Shown: positions 41,977 through 50,632 of the stretch, piece by piece
Layout of the letters: each line of letters opens with the position of its first letter
Position numbering within the stretch: the stretch's first letter is position 1
Source: Labilithrix sp.
GTDB taxonomy: Bacteria > Myxococcota_A > Polyangia > Polyangiales > Polyangiaceae
NCBI GenBank assembly: GCA_019637155.1
Contig: JAHBWE010000001.1
Span: forward strand, 558,001 to 622,000
Direction: 5' to 3'
DNA length: 64,000 bases
Position numbers and translations under genes: made by a program
The notes under the pieces: generated by a model
The model's database searches: none
Told to the model about the DNA's origin: nothing
Seen by the model: only the letters and a program-made list of their open reading frames with translations

Positions 41977-43371
41977 GTGCTCTCGCCGAGCGACAACATC
42001 GAACGATACGAGCTGCTCGGCGAGCTGGCGACCGGGGGCATGGCGACCGTGTACCTCGGCCGGCAGCGCGGCGCGCTCGGCTTCTCGCGCACGGTCGCGA
42101 TCAAGAGCATGCATCCGCAGCTCGCGAAGGACCCCGCCTTCCGCGCGATGTTCATCGACGAGGCGCACCTCACCGCCCGCATCCGCCACCCGAACGTCGT
42201 CCCCACGCTCGACATCGTCCAGTCGGAGTCGAAGCTCCTCCTCATCATGGAGTACGTCGAGGGCGTCTCGCTCTCGGTCCTCCTCAAGGAGGCGAAGGCG
42301 CGCGGTATGCACCTCCCCGCCCGCGTCGTCGCCGCGATCGTGCACGACGTCCTCGAGGGGCTCCACGCCGCGCACGAGCTCCGCGACGAGAACGGCCAGC
42401 CCCTCGGCGTCGTTCATCGCGACGTGTCCCCCCAGAACATCCTCGTCGGCGTCGACGGCGTGGCGCGCGTCGTCGACTTCGGCGTCGCGAAGGCGACGGG
42501 GCGCAGCTACAAGACGCAGACGGGCGAGATCCGCGGCAAGGTCGGCTACATGGCGCCGGAGCAGATGTTCGGCGAGGAGCTCGACCGCCGCGTCGACGTC
42601 TACGCGAGCGGCGTCGTGCTGTGGGAGGCCCTCGCCGGCGAGCGCCTCTTCAACGCGCCGACCGACGCCGCGCTCGTGCTCCTCGTCACGAAGGGGACGA
42701 TGACGCCGCCGAGCGTCACGCGCGGAGAGCGCCTGCCGGAGGGGCTCGATCAGCTCGTCGAGCGCGCGCTCGCGCAGGATCCGGCCGCGCGCTTCGCGAC
42801 GACGGCGGAGATGAGCCGCCGCCTCACGGAGGTGGTGAAGCCGGCGAGCCGCGACGAGGTCGGCCAGCTCGTGCGCGGTCTCTGCCCGCAGGAGACCGAG
42901 GCGCGCGCGCGCTTCTTCAAGTCGCCCACGCCGTCGTCGCCGTCGTTCAGCGCGTCGGTGATGAACGCCGAGTCGAAGGCGGTCCTCGAGGTCCTCACTC
43001 GAGCGACGATGTCGCGCGAGGTGTCGAGCGTCGACGCGATCCCGCAGCGCGGGGTCCCCGTCCGTCTCTCCGTCCTCGCGATCATGGCGATCCTCTCGAC
43101 CGGCTTCCTCTTCTATGCGCTCTACGCGGGGCGACTCCAGGCGAGCGCGCCGCCGGTGACGGCGATCGCCGCGCCGGAGCCCGAGCCGCCGCCTGCGGTC
43201 ACGGTGCCGCCTGCGCCTGCGCCGCCGCCTCCTCCTCCCGCGCCGAGCGCCGCGCCGGTCGCGAAGCCGGCGAAGCACAAGCCTGCGCCGAAGCCGCCGG
43301 CGAAGGACTGCACTCCGCCGTACACGACCGACGCGGCGGGCAACCGTCACTACAAGCCGGAATGCATCTGA
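41977..43371 (+). CDS. membrane Ser/Thr protein kinase
   Basis: 464 aa, GTG start. Intact kinase domain: loop GELATGGMATVYLG, Lys43 (VAIKSMHP), catalytic loop HRDVSPQN (147-154), DFG (167-169), GKVGYMAPEQM in the activation segment. One TM helix at about 370-390 (SVLAIMAILSTGFLFYALYA), then a Pro/Ala-rich stretch and a conserved-looking end DCTPPYTTDAAGNRHYKPEC, a C-terminal signature I associate with myxobacterial kinases; its two cysteines may form a disulfide outside the membrane. Follows the propeller lipoprotein. Confidence 0.92.
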   Translation: MLSPSDNIERYELLGELATGGMATVYLGRQRGALGFSRTVAIKSMHPQLAKDPAFRAMFIDEAHLTARIRHPNVVPTLDIVQSESKLLLIMEYVEGVSLSVLLKEAKARGMHLPARVVAAIVHDVLEGLHAAHELRDENGQPLGVVHRDVSPQNILVGVDGVARVVDFGVAKATGRSYKTQTGEIRGKVGYMAPEQMFGEELDRRVDVYASGVVLWEALAGERLFNAPTDAALVLLVTKGTMTPPSVTRGERLPEGLDQLVERALAQDPAARFATTAEMSRRLTEVVKPASRDEVGQLVRGLCPQETEARARFFKSPTPSSPSFSASVMNAESKAVLEVLTRATMSREVSSVDAIPQRGVPVRLSVLAIMAILSTGFLFYALYAGRLQASAPPVTAIAAPEPEPPPAVTVPPAPAPPPPPPAPSAAPVAKPAKHKPAPKPPAKDCTPPYTTDAAGNRHYKPECI

Positions 43372-43487
43372 GCTCCGCGCGCGCGGCGTTCGCGGCCGTC
43401 TTCCTGATCTCGCTGCCCTGTCGTCGCATCGAGACCACAGAGGCGGTGTAGCGGCGACGCAGCAAGCGCCGACGCGCGCACGTCGTA

Positions 43488-43517
43488 GTGCATCTTTGCA
43501 CGCGGCACGGACCGTGC
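43488..43517. promoter_or_regulatory. two adjacent perfect inverted repeats upstream of the NtrC-type regulator
   Basis: GTGCA-TCTT-TGCAC (43488-43501) and GCACGG-A-CCGTGC (43505-43517) stand three bases apart in the 286-bp gap (43372-43657), about 140 bp before the regulator start. They could be binding sites, possibly for autoregulation, or a terminator for the kinase gene. No sigma-54 -24/-12 element was found. Nothing else is recognised in this gap. Confidence 0.35.
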
Positions 43518-43657
43518 TCAGAGCGGTCCGCGTGAGCGCATGCGGCGCCGTATTCCAGGCTTCACCCGCCGGCGACCCGTGCGCGTGCGGAGCCGCCGAC
43601 TCCGCAATTGTTCGTTGGAGCTCGCATGATTCTCGAGGTGTGGGGGACCCTTTTACC

Positions 43658-45067
43658 GTGCGCCGTGCCCTCATAGTCGACGACGACCCGTCACTCACCG
43701 AGGCTCTTCGCCGCTCGCTGCGGGGGTGGGGTTTCAATTTCGTTGAAATAGCCTATTCCGGTGGCTCGGCGCTGGCGCTCCTGTCCCACGGCCACTACGA
43801 GTTGGTCCTCCTCGACGTCCATTTCGACGGCGACTGGCGGGCGGTGCTCGCCGCCGCGCAGGCGTCGGATCCACCGGCCGCCGTGCTCATGATGTCGGGG
43901 GTGGGGGACATCAAGACGGCCGTAGAGTCGCTGCGGCTCGGCGCCTCCGATTTCATCGAGAAGCCGATCGAGCCCTCCGTGCTTCGCGTTCGTCTGGACC
44001 GAGCGGTCGGCGCCGCAGGCCGGCCGCCGGCGGAGCCGTCTTCGCAACGTGGACGCGGCGAGGCCAAGCCACCTCCTTCGCATTCCCGCGTGCACTCGGC
44101 TCGCGTCCGCGAGCGCATCTCCGAGCGCGTCTCCGATCGAGATCCGACGAGCGCCGTCATGAAGAGCACGCTCGCGCTCGCCGATCGGGTCGCCTCGACG
44201 CCGGCGTCGTCGGCGCTCATCGTCGGCGAGAGCGGCGTGGGGAAGGAGGTCCTCGCGGCGCGGATTCACGAGAGGAGCGCGCGGCGCGAGGGGCCGTTCG
44301 TTCGCGTCAACCTGGCGGCGATCCCCGCGACCGTGATCGAAGCCGAGCTCTTCGGGAACACGCGCGGCGCCTTCACCGACGCCAAACGCGATCGCGTCGG
44401 CTACCTCGCCTCCGCCGACGGCGGCACGATCTTGCTCGACGAGATCGGCGAGTTCCGACTCGATCTGCAGGCCAAGCTGCTGCGTGCGATCGAAGAGCGG
44501 CGCTTCTACCCTGTCGGCTCCGATCGCGAGCGGGCGATCAACGTGCGGATCCTCGCGGCGACGAACCGCGACCCGGACGATCTCGTCCAGGCGAAGATCC
44601 TCCGCGCGGATCTCTTCTATCGGCTTGGGACCCTCATCCGGATCCCTCCGCTCCGCGAGCGCATCGACGAGGTGATCCCCCTCGCGAACGAGTTCGTCGC
44701 GCATTTCTGCCAGGAGTTCGGGCGCTCTCCGTGCCGGCTCGGCGAGGAAGCGACGGAGGAGCTCCTTCGCCACGCGTGGCCGGGCAACATCCGTGAGCTT
44801 CGGAACGTCATCGAGCGCGCGGTGATGATGTGCGAAGGCGATACGATCGGGCCCGGCCTCATCGAGCCCACGACGAAGCCTCGCCACGGCGTGCCGCCGC
44901 TTCAGCTGCGGGACGCGCGTGGGCGATCCGTCGACGAGGTGGAGCGCGAGCACATCCTGCGCGTCCTCAAGCTCGCCGGCGACTCGAAGTCGGCCGCGGC
45001 GCATCTCCTCGGTGTCTCGCGCTCGACGCTCTACGAGAAGATGAAGCGCTACGGCATCGAGCGCTGA
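43658..45067 (+). CDS. NtrC-family sigma-54-dependent response regulator
   Basis: 469 aa from GTG 43658, where the receiver domain begins; the frame is open for 54 more codons upstream, but third-position base use there is not coding-like. Receiver domain 1-115 with acidic pocket Asp8-10, phospho-acceptor Asp53 (VLLDVHF) and Lys102. Linker to about 160. AAA+ domain with Walker A GESGVGKE (190-197), sigma-54 contact loop GAFTDA (237-242, the usual form being GAFTGA), and Walker B ILLDEIGE (258-265). C-terminal Fis-type HTH (KSAAAHLLGVSRSTLYEKMK). Activates sigma-54 promoters when phosphorylated; its histidine kinase is not encoded nearby. Confidence 0.92.
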   Translation: MRRALIVDDDPSLTEALRRSLRGWGFNFVEIAYSGGSALALLSHGHYELVLLDVHFDGDWRAVLAAAQASDPPAAVLMMSGVGDIKTAVESLRLGASDFIEKPIEPSVLRVRLDRAVGAAGRPPAEPSSQRGRGEAKPPPSHSRVHSARVRERISERVSDRDPTSAVMKSTLALADRVASTPASSALIVGESGVGKEVLAARIHERSARREGPFVRVNLAAIPATVIEAELFGNTRGAFTDAKRDRVGYLASADGGTILLDEIGEFRLDLQAKLLRAIEERRFYPVGSDRERAINVRILAATNRDPDDLVQAKILRADLFYRLGTLIRIPPLRERIDEVIPLANEFVAHFCQEFGRSPCRLGEEATEELLRHAWPGNIRELRNVIERAVMMCEGDTIGPGLIEPTTKPRHGVPPLQLRDARGRSVDEVEREHILRVLKLAGDSKSAAAHLLGVSRSTLYEKMKRYGIER

Positions 45068-45196
45068 ACGTGGAGACCGGCGCCCGACCTCGAACGGCGC
45101 AACTCGAAGCCGCGGCCCGCTCTCGCTCGCTTCCTCGCCGCGCGCCGCGTGTCGCGCCGAGTCCTCCGTAGGTGCGCGCGGTCGTGAACGTTGGGG

Positions 45197-46345
45197 CTAG
45201 CGTCGCTTCTTCGTCGGCTTTGCGGGCGGGAGATCCGCTGCGCGCGTGATGGGCATCGGGGCGGCGCTGGGGGGTGGGGCGGCTTCGAGCGGCGGGACGA
45301 TCGACGCGGGGGCGGGGGGCGTTGCGTCGGTCGTCGCGGTCGTCTCGTTGGTCGCGTTCGTCTCGGTGAAGACGACGGGCGGGGCGGAGACGGCGGCGCT
45401 GCGCGACGTCTGCGCGATGCGGGCGCCCTCGGTTCCGATGAGGACGAGCAGCGCGACGGAGATCGCGGCGGTCGCGACGCCGAGGATGCGGACCGCGCGG
45501 CGGCGCGAGAAGCCCGGCGACGGTCGCGGCGCGATGACGGTCGGGAGATCGCGGCTGATGCTGTGCTTCCGCGAGCGCTTGCGGGCGCGCGGCGCGAGGT
45601 CGCGCACCGCCGGCGCGAGCTCCGCGAGCGGGACGGGCGGCGTGGGGAACGCGCTTTGCGGGTACGCGCCGGAGGCGATCACCGTCGTCGACATCGCCGA
45701 GCGATGGCGACGCATCGCGACGCGATCGCCTGCGAAGTCGGGATCTTTGGCGAACGTGGTCAATGCGTCGGCGAGATCGATCGCGCGGTATGCGCCGCGC
45801 GCCAGCACCGCGCGCAGGTCCGCCGGGACGCGACCGGCGAGCATCGTGTCGATGAGCTTCGCGATCGAGCGGACGTCGTCGCGCGGCTGCACGTCGGACA
45901 CGCTCCCGATGCCGGCGAGCTGCACGTCGACGAGGCCGGAGGCCGACCACGCGAGGTACACGTTGCTCGCGTCGATCGCGCCGTGCGCGAGCCCGTACCC
46001 GTTCGCCTCCGCGACCGCGTCGCACACGCCGAGCGCGACTTCGATCGCGTCGTGGGTGGTGAGGGGGCCCTTCCGCGCGAGGTGGCGGCGCAGGCTGCTG
46101 CTCGCGACGTGCTCGCGCGCGATCCACGCCGCGCCCTCGGCCGTGTCGCCGACGTCGAGGACGCGAACGACGTGCGCGCCCGTGAGGTCCCTCGCGCGCC
46201 GCGCCCCCGCCACCGCAGCGCGCGGAACGAACGAGATATGCACGCGTTTTCCGTCCCGAAGGTCCGTGGCCGCGTAGCCGTCCTCCGCGGGTCCCTCGAT
46301 GAGGTACCTCCCGTCGAGCAGCTGTCCTTCCCGGTCACGCGCCAT
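45197..46345 (-). CDS. membrane Ser/Thr pseudokinase
   Basis: 382 aa. The fold order is that of a Ser/Thr kinase (MARDREGQLLDGRYLIEGPA, LTGAHVVRVLDVGDT, SLRRHLARKGPLTTHDAI), but catalytic residues are missing: no glycine loop (EGPAEDGYAATD), no VAIK lysine (KRVHISFVP), the HRDxKxxN loop is HGAIDASN (His121; Asp replaced by Ala, Lys by Asp), and DFG is replaced (VQLAGIGSVSD). A basic linker leads to one TM helix (VRILGVATAAISVALLVLIG, about 287-306) and a Thr/Pro/Ala-rich outside tail. Probably a signalling scaffold or allosteric partner. A copy of the interspersed repeat starts 83 bp upstream. Confidence 0.8.
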   Translation of the reverse strand: MARDREGQLLDGRYLIEGPAEDGYAATDLRDGKRVHISFVPRAAVAGARRARDLTGAHVVRVLDVGDTAEGAAWIAREHVASSSLRRHLARKGPLTTHDAIEVALGVCDAVAEANGYGLAHGAIDASNVYLAWSASGLVDVQLAGIGSVSDVQPRDDVRSIAKLIDTMLAGRVPADLRAVLARGAYRAIDLADALTTFAKDPDFAGDRVAMRRHRSAMSTTVIASGAYPQSAFPTPPVPLAELAPAVRDLAPRARKRSRKHSISRDLPTVIAPRPSPGFSRRRAVRILGVATAAISVALLVLIGTEGARIAQTSRSAAVSAPPVVFTETNATNETTATTDATPPAPASIVPPLEAAPPPSAAPMPITRAADLPPAKPTKKRR

Positions 46346-46427
46346 CGTCAGGTAAGGTTAGGTAGCACATGTAGGCGCGGGTGGTAGCCCCAATCCCAAC
46401 ATTTCTGACTCTCTCGCCGGACCGGGA

Positions 46428-46568
46428 GTTGGGTGGTGGACTCGGGGATGACGCGATGGCTGGGACGTGGGCGTGATGCGGAGCGAAACGGCAGATCCTC
46501 GCGACGCCGCATACCGAAGGCGTCACGGCGTGCTGGAGAGTCGTGCGCGCCTAAGTAAAGAACACATA
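46428..46568. repeat. interspersed ~140-bp repeat, copy B
   Basis: Second copy of the element at 21963-22100, same orientation, with the identical 34-base core at 46490-46523 and the possible stem GACGCC/GGCGTC. It lies between the pseudokinase start and the protease gene stop, both on the minus strand. Left of it (46346-46427) I see no further similarity to copy A and no gene. Confidence 0.8.
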
Positions 46569-46603
46569 GCCGCTGCACCACCGCCGCCGCTGGCGTCCTC
46601 GCG

Positions 46604-47323
46604 TTACTTCTTCGCGACGAGCGCCTTCACCGCGGGCGTGATGCGGGTGAACCACTCGCGCGGCGGGTCGGGCTGGCGCTCGATGCCGATGACGACGTGC
46701 TGGATCTCGCCGTCCTCGACGAGGAAGAGCGGGCCGCCGCTGTCGCCGCCGGACGAGTAGTACTCGCTGCCGAGGCCCGTCGTGTAGCCGTGCGGCGTGC
46801 CGTCGAAGACCGTGAGCGGCGTCGACTTCACGAGCGGCGCGTTGCGCTCCTGCCACTGGCGGCCGACCGCGACCGCGGTGAGCGTCTCGTCGCCGAGCTC
46901 TCCGACGTCGCGGAGCTCCGGGTAGTGCTCGATCTCGATCGGGGTCGCGAGCGTCAGCACCGCCGCGTCCTCCTTCCAGACCTCCTCGTTGAACGCGCGC
47001 GAGCTCACGACCGAGCCGAGCTTCGTCGCGTTCGACTGCGGGCGGCCCGGCGCGTACGGCGCCTTCACCACGAACGTCGTGCCGCCCATGCAGTGCGCCG
47101 CGGTGAGCACGCGCGTCGGGGAAACCAGCACGCCCGTGCAGTAGTCCTGCGCGCGGTTGTTCACGAGGACCTGGACGACCTCGGGGAGCCCGGTCGGCTC
47201 GCCGTCCTGCTTGCCGCCGATGACGGCGGACTCGGTCGAGCCCTGCTCCTCGGCCTCCAGCGCCGGTGCCGCGCAGGCGACGGTGGTGGCGATCCCGAGG
47301 ACGAGGGCGATGCGGGCGAGCAT
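46604..47323 (-). CDS. secreted trypsin-like serine protease
   Basis: 239 aa. Signal peptide or lipobox (LVLGIATTVAC), a short pro-region with an activation-like site VIGGKQDGE (residues about 34-42). Complete chymotrypsin-family triad: His77 (LTAAHCMGG), Asp119 (KEDAAVLTL), Ser195 (GGDSGGPLF). One conserved disulfide pair is present (YCTGVL/AAHC). Shorter than many family members. Likely an extracellular or periplasmic protease. No propeptide foldase or dedicated secretion gene nearby. Confidence 0.88.
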   Translation of the reverse strand: MLARIALVLGIATTVACAAPALEAEEQGSTESAVIGGKQDGEPTGLPEVVQVLVNNRAQDYCTGVLVSPTRVLTAAHCMGGTTFVVKAPYAPGRPQSNATKLGSVVSSRAFNEEVWKEDAAVLTLATPIEIEHYPELRDVGELGDETLTAVAVGRQWQERNAPLVKSTPLTVFDGTPHGYTTGLGSEYYSSGGDSGGPLFLVEDGEIQHVVIGIERQPDPPREWFTRITPAVKALVAKK

Positions 47324-47359
47324 GCCTACATGTCATCCAAGACGTGTGCCGATGTAGGC
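47324..47359. promoter_or_regulatory. inverted repeat at the protease start
   Basis: GCCTACAT (47324-47331) and ATGTAGGC (47352-47359) are perfect 8-bp arms 20 bp apart, directly in front of the protease ATG on the minus strand. It would place a hairpin or dimeric operator over the ribosome-binding region. The remaining gap to 47485 holds only a short palindrome (CTGGATCCAG) and the AGGAGGGG ribosome-binding site of the next gene. Confidence 0.35.
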
Positions 47360-47485
47360 GCATAGCGATTTCAGAGAGTTGCGATTCCGTGTGGGCTGGA
47401 TTCGGCCGCCACGGGTGGATCCTGGATCCAGCGGCTCGTCGGCAGCCGCTTCTCGCGGGCGGACGGGAGAAGTAGAGGAGGGGCC

Positions 47486-48541
47486 ATGAAGCGCATCCTT
47501 CTGGCCGCTCCTCTCCTCTTGTCCATGTCCCTCGCGTGCGGGTCCGATCCGCCGCCGCCGCCTGCGCCGCTGCCGCCGCCGGAGCCCACCGTCGCTCCGC
47601 CGCCGACCACGCCGCCGGTCGAGGCGAAGCCCGCCGAGCCGACGCCGGAGGAGAAGAAGAAGCAAGAGCAGATCGCGGCGCTCGAGAAGGACCGCGCCAA
47701 GATGAAGGCCGACCTCGAGAAGGAGAAGGCGCGCTGGACGCCCGAGCTCAAGGCCGAGGCGACGAAGCTGGCGGACAAGGCCTACCCGAACGGCAAGGAC
47801 GCGATCAAAGCGGCCGTCGCGGCGAAGACGCGGAAGCCCGAGAACGCGGCGCGCGACAAGTACCGGCACCCGGTCGAGACGCTCGACTTCTTCGGCTTCA
47901 AGCCGACGATGACGGTGCTCGAGTACAGCCCGGGCGAGGGCTGGTACACGGAGCTCCTCGCGCCCGCGCTCGCGAAGAAGGGCAAGCTCGTCGCGACGAA
48001 CGGCGATCCGAACGGGCCCGCGCTCGAGCGCAGCACGTTCTACGCCGAGCGGTTCAAGTCGTTCCTCGAGACGTCGCCCGAGCTCTACGGCAAGGTCGAG
48101 ACGCAGCTCGTCGACGGCAAGAACCCGGACGTCGCGCGCGAGAACCAGTTCGACATGGTCCTCGTGATGCGCGCGCTCCACGGCATGGTGAACCAGGGCA
48201 AGCTCGACGCGTGGCTCGCCACCTTCCACAAGAGCCTCAAGAACGGCGGCGTCCTCGGGATCGAGGAGCACCGCGCGCCGGAGGGCTCGAACGCGGAGGA
48301 GATGGCGAAGAAGGGCTACCTCCCGGAGAAGTGGACGATCGAGAAGATCGAGGCCGCGGGCTTCAAGCTCGCCGGAAAGGCCGAGATCAACGCGAACAAG
48401 GCGGACACGAAGGACCACCCCGACGGCGTGTGGTCGCTCCCGCCCACGCTGAAGGGCGGCGACAAGGACCGCGAGAAGTACACGGCGATCGGCGAGAGCG
48501 ATCGCATGACCCTCAAGTTCACGAAGGTCGTGAAGAAGTAG
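47486..48541 (+). CDS. exported SAM-methyltransferase-like lipoprotein
   Basis: 351 aa with an excellent ribosome-binding site (AGGAGGGG). Lipoprotein signal AAPLLLSMSLAC (Cys 18) and a long Pro-rich linker with a Lys/Glu coiled coil (residues about 20-110). The remainder matches the predicted methyltransferase family COG4798: motif I VLEYSPGEGWYTELLAPAL, later FDMVLVMRALHGM and the GGVLGIEEH strand. The family is usually exported, which is puzzling because SAM is cytoplasmic; the fold may have another role. Four bases upstream of the OPT transporter gene, so co-expressed with it. Confidence 0.75.
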   Translation: MKRILLAAPLLLSMSLACGSDPPPPPAPLPPPEPTVAPPPTTPPVEAKPAEPTPEEKKKQEQIAALEKDRAKMKADLEKEKARWTPELKAEATKLADKAYPNGKDAIKAAVAAKTRKPENAARDKYRHPVETLDFFGFKPTMTVLEYSPGEGWYTELLAPALAKKGKLVATNGDPNGPALERSTFYAERFKSFLETSPELYGKVETQLVDGKNPDVARENQFDMVLVMRALHGMVNQGKLDAWLATFHKSLKNGGVLGIEEHRAPEGSNAEEMAKKGYLPEKWTIEKIEAAGFKLAGKAEINANKADTKDHPDGVWSLPPTLKGGDKDREKYTAIGESDRMTLKFTKVVKK

Positions 48542-48544
48542 CCG

Positions 48545-50620
48545 ATGAGCGAGGGGGAGCACGAGAGCGAAGAGCACAAGCCGTACATCCCCGCCGACGA
48601 GGTCATCGCCGAGTTCACGCTCAAGGCGATCCTCATCGGCGCGGTGTTCGGCGTCATCTTCGGCGCCGCGACGGTGTACCTCGCGCTCAAGGCAGGGCTC
48701 ACCGTGTCGGCGTCGATCCCGATCGCGGTCCTCTCGATCTCGCTCCTCCGCCGCCTCGGCGGCTCCACCATCCTCGAGAACAACATCGTCCAGACGATCG
48801 GCTCCGCCGGCGAGTCGATCGCGGCCGGCGTCGTCTTCACGCTCCCCGGCTTCCTCTTCCTCTCGCGCGACACCGGCACCGGCGTCAGCGTCGGCGAGCA
48901 CTACTTCTCGTACTGGACCATCTTCACGCTCGCGCTCCTCGGCGGCGCGCTCGGCGTCATGATGATGATCCCGCTCCGGCGATCGCTCATCGTCAACGAG
49001 CACAAGAACCTCCCGTACCCGGAGGGCACCGCCTGCGCGCAGGTGCTCATCGCGGGCGAGAAGGGCGGCAAGCTCGCCGCGGTCGCGTATCGCGGCGTGC
49101 TCTTCGCGTTCGTCTACGCGCTCCTCCAGAAGGTCGTGAAGGTCATCGCGGAGACGCCCGCGCTCGTCACGCAGCAGACGAACAAGTACTTCCCGAGCGC
49201 GACGCTCAACGGCGAGATCACGCCCGAGTACCTCGGCGTCGGCTACATCGTCGGCCCGCGCATCGGCGGCGTGCTCGTCGCCGGCGGCGTCCTCGCGTGG
49301 CTCGCGCTCATCCCCTTGCTCGCGTCGCTCGTCCCCGCCGACGCGATCGCGCTGCAGCTCGTGAAGCTCGGCTACCTCGCCGACGTCGCGACGAAGGGCG
49401 GCAAGGGCGGCTGGGATCCGGAGACCCACACGTTCGGCAACACCGCGGTCGCGATCTACTTCGCGTACGTGCGTCAGATCGGCGCCGGCGCGGTCGCGGC
49501 TGGCGGGTTCATCACGCTGCTGAAGACGCTCCCCACCATCGTGTCGTCGTTCAAGGAGAGCGTCGCGGCGCTGCGGAAGGGCGTGAGCGCGGCCGCGCAG
49601 AAGCGCACCGAGCGCGATCTGCCGATCACGTACGTCGTGGTCGGCTGCGGCGTGCTCGTCCTGACGATGGCGATCCTGCCGTTCCTCCCCGGCACCGGGC
49701 TCTTCTCGAAGCTCGTGCTCGGGATCTTCATCGTCGTCTTCGGCTTCTTCTTCGTCACCGTCTCGAGCCGCATCGTCGGCATCATCGGCTCGTCGTCGAA
49801 CCCGATCTCGGGCATGACGATCGCGACGCTCATGGCGACGAGCCTCGTCTTCGTCGGCGTCGGCTGGACCGGCGACGTGTACCAGCCGATGGCGCTCTGC
49901 GTCGGCAGCATGGTCTGCATCGCCGCCGCGAACGCGGGCGCGACGTCGCAGGACCTGAAGACGGGCTACCTCGTCGGCGCGACGCCGCGCTTCCAGCAGC
50001 TCGGCCTCGTCATCGGCTGCGTCACCGCCGCCGCCGTCATCGGCGTCACGGTGCAGGTCCTCGACCACCCCTCCGCCGAGCAAGCGGCGCAGGGCATCAC
50101 GCACGCGATCGGCACCGAGAAGTTCCCCGCCCCGCAGGGGACGTTGATGGCGACGCTCATCAAGGGCCTCCTCGCGTTCAACCTCGATTGGAACTTCGTC
50201 CTCGTCGGCGCGTTCCTCGCGATCACGATGGAGCTCTGCGGGATCCCGTCGCTCTCGTTCGCGGTCGGCGCGTACCTCCCGCTCTCGACGACGGCGCCGA
50301 TCTTCGCCGGCAGCGTGATCAAGGGCTTCGCGGACTGGGCGGGGAAGAAGAAGGGCGAGGAGAAGAGCGCGGAGGACGAGGAGCTCGGGCCGGGGAACCT
50401 CTTCGCGACGGGCCTCGTCGCGGGCGGCGCGATCGCGGGCGTCGTCGTCGCGATCTTCTCGGCGAAGGACTCCTGGGCGGAGGGCCTCAAGGCGCTCAGC
50501 ATCGAGCATTCGCTCGTCGCCGCGCTCGGCCCCAAGGGCTACGAGGCGCTCGGCGCGCTCTGTTTCGCGGGGATGGCGGCGGTCCTCTACAAGGTCGCGC
50601 GGAGCAAGGTCTCCGCGTAA
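48545..50620 (+). CDS. OPT-family oligopeptide transporter
   Basis: 691 aa, about 14-16 hydrophobic helices. Family blocks: AEFTLKAILIGAVFGVIFGA and ATVYLALKAGLTVSASIPIA at the start, ENNIVQTIGSAGESIAAG, NLPYPEGTACAQVLIAGE, SSNPISGMTIATLMATS and the C-terminal GIPSLSFAVGAYLPLSTTAP. OPT proteins move oligopeptides or metal chelates with protons across the inner membrane. Sandwiched between two lipoprotein genes (gaps of 3 and 12 bp), forming a three-gene operon. Confidence 0.9.
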   Translation: MSEGEHESEEHKPYIPADEVIAEFTLKAILIGAVFGVIFGAATVYLALKAGLTVSASIPIAVLSISLLRRLGGSTILENNIVQTIGSAGESIAAGVVFTLPGFLFLSRDTGTGVSVGEHYFSYWTIFTLALLGGALGVMMMIPLRRSLIVNEHKNLPYPEGTACAQVLIAGEKGGKLAAVAYRGVLFAFVYALLQKVVKVIAETPALVTQQTNKYFPSATLNGEITPEYLGVGYIVGPRIGGVLVAGGVLAWLALIPLLASLVPADAIALQLVKLGYLADVATKGGKGGWDPETHTFGNTAVAIYFAYVRQIGAGAVAAGGFITLLKTLPTIVSSFKESVAALRKGVSAAAQKRTERDLPITYVVVGCGVLVLTMAILPFLPGTGLFSKLVLGIFIVVFGFFFVTVSSRIVGIIGSSSNPISGMTIATLMATSLVFVGVGWTGDVYQPMALCVGSMVCIAAANAGATSQDLKTGYLVGATPRFQQLGLVIGCVTAAAVIGVTVQVLDHPSAEQAAQGITHAIGTEKFPAPQGTLMATLIKGLLAFNLDWNFVLVGAFLAITMELCGIPSLSFAVGAYLPLSTTAPIFAGSVIKGFADWAGKKKGEEKSAEDEELGPGNLFATGLVAGGAIAGVVVAIFSAKDSWAEGLKALSIEHSLVAALGPKGYEALGALCFAGMAAVLYKVARSKVSA

Positions 50621-50632
50621 GCTCGGGCGCCA

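Noticed and set aside
43496..43657. 54-codon N-terminal extension of the sigma-54 regulator
   Set aside because: The receiver domain starts at the GTG at 43658; the upstream codons lack the gene's GC3 bias and contain two inverted repeats.
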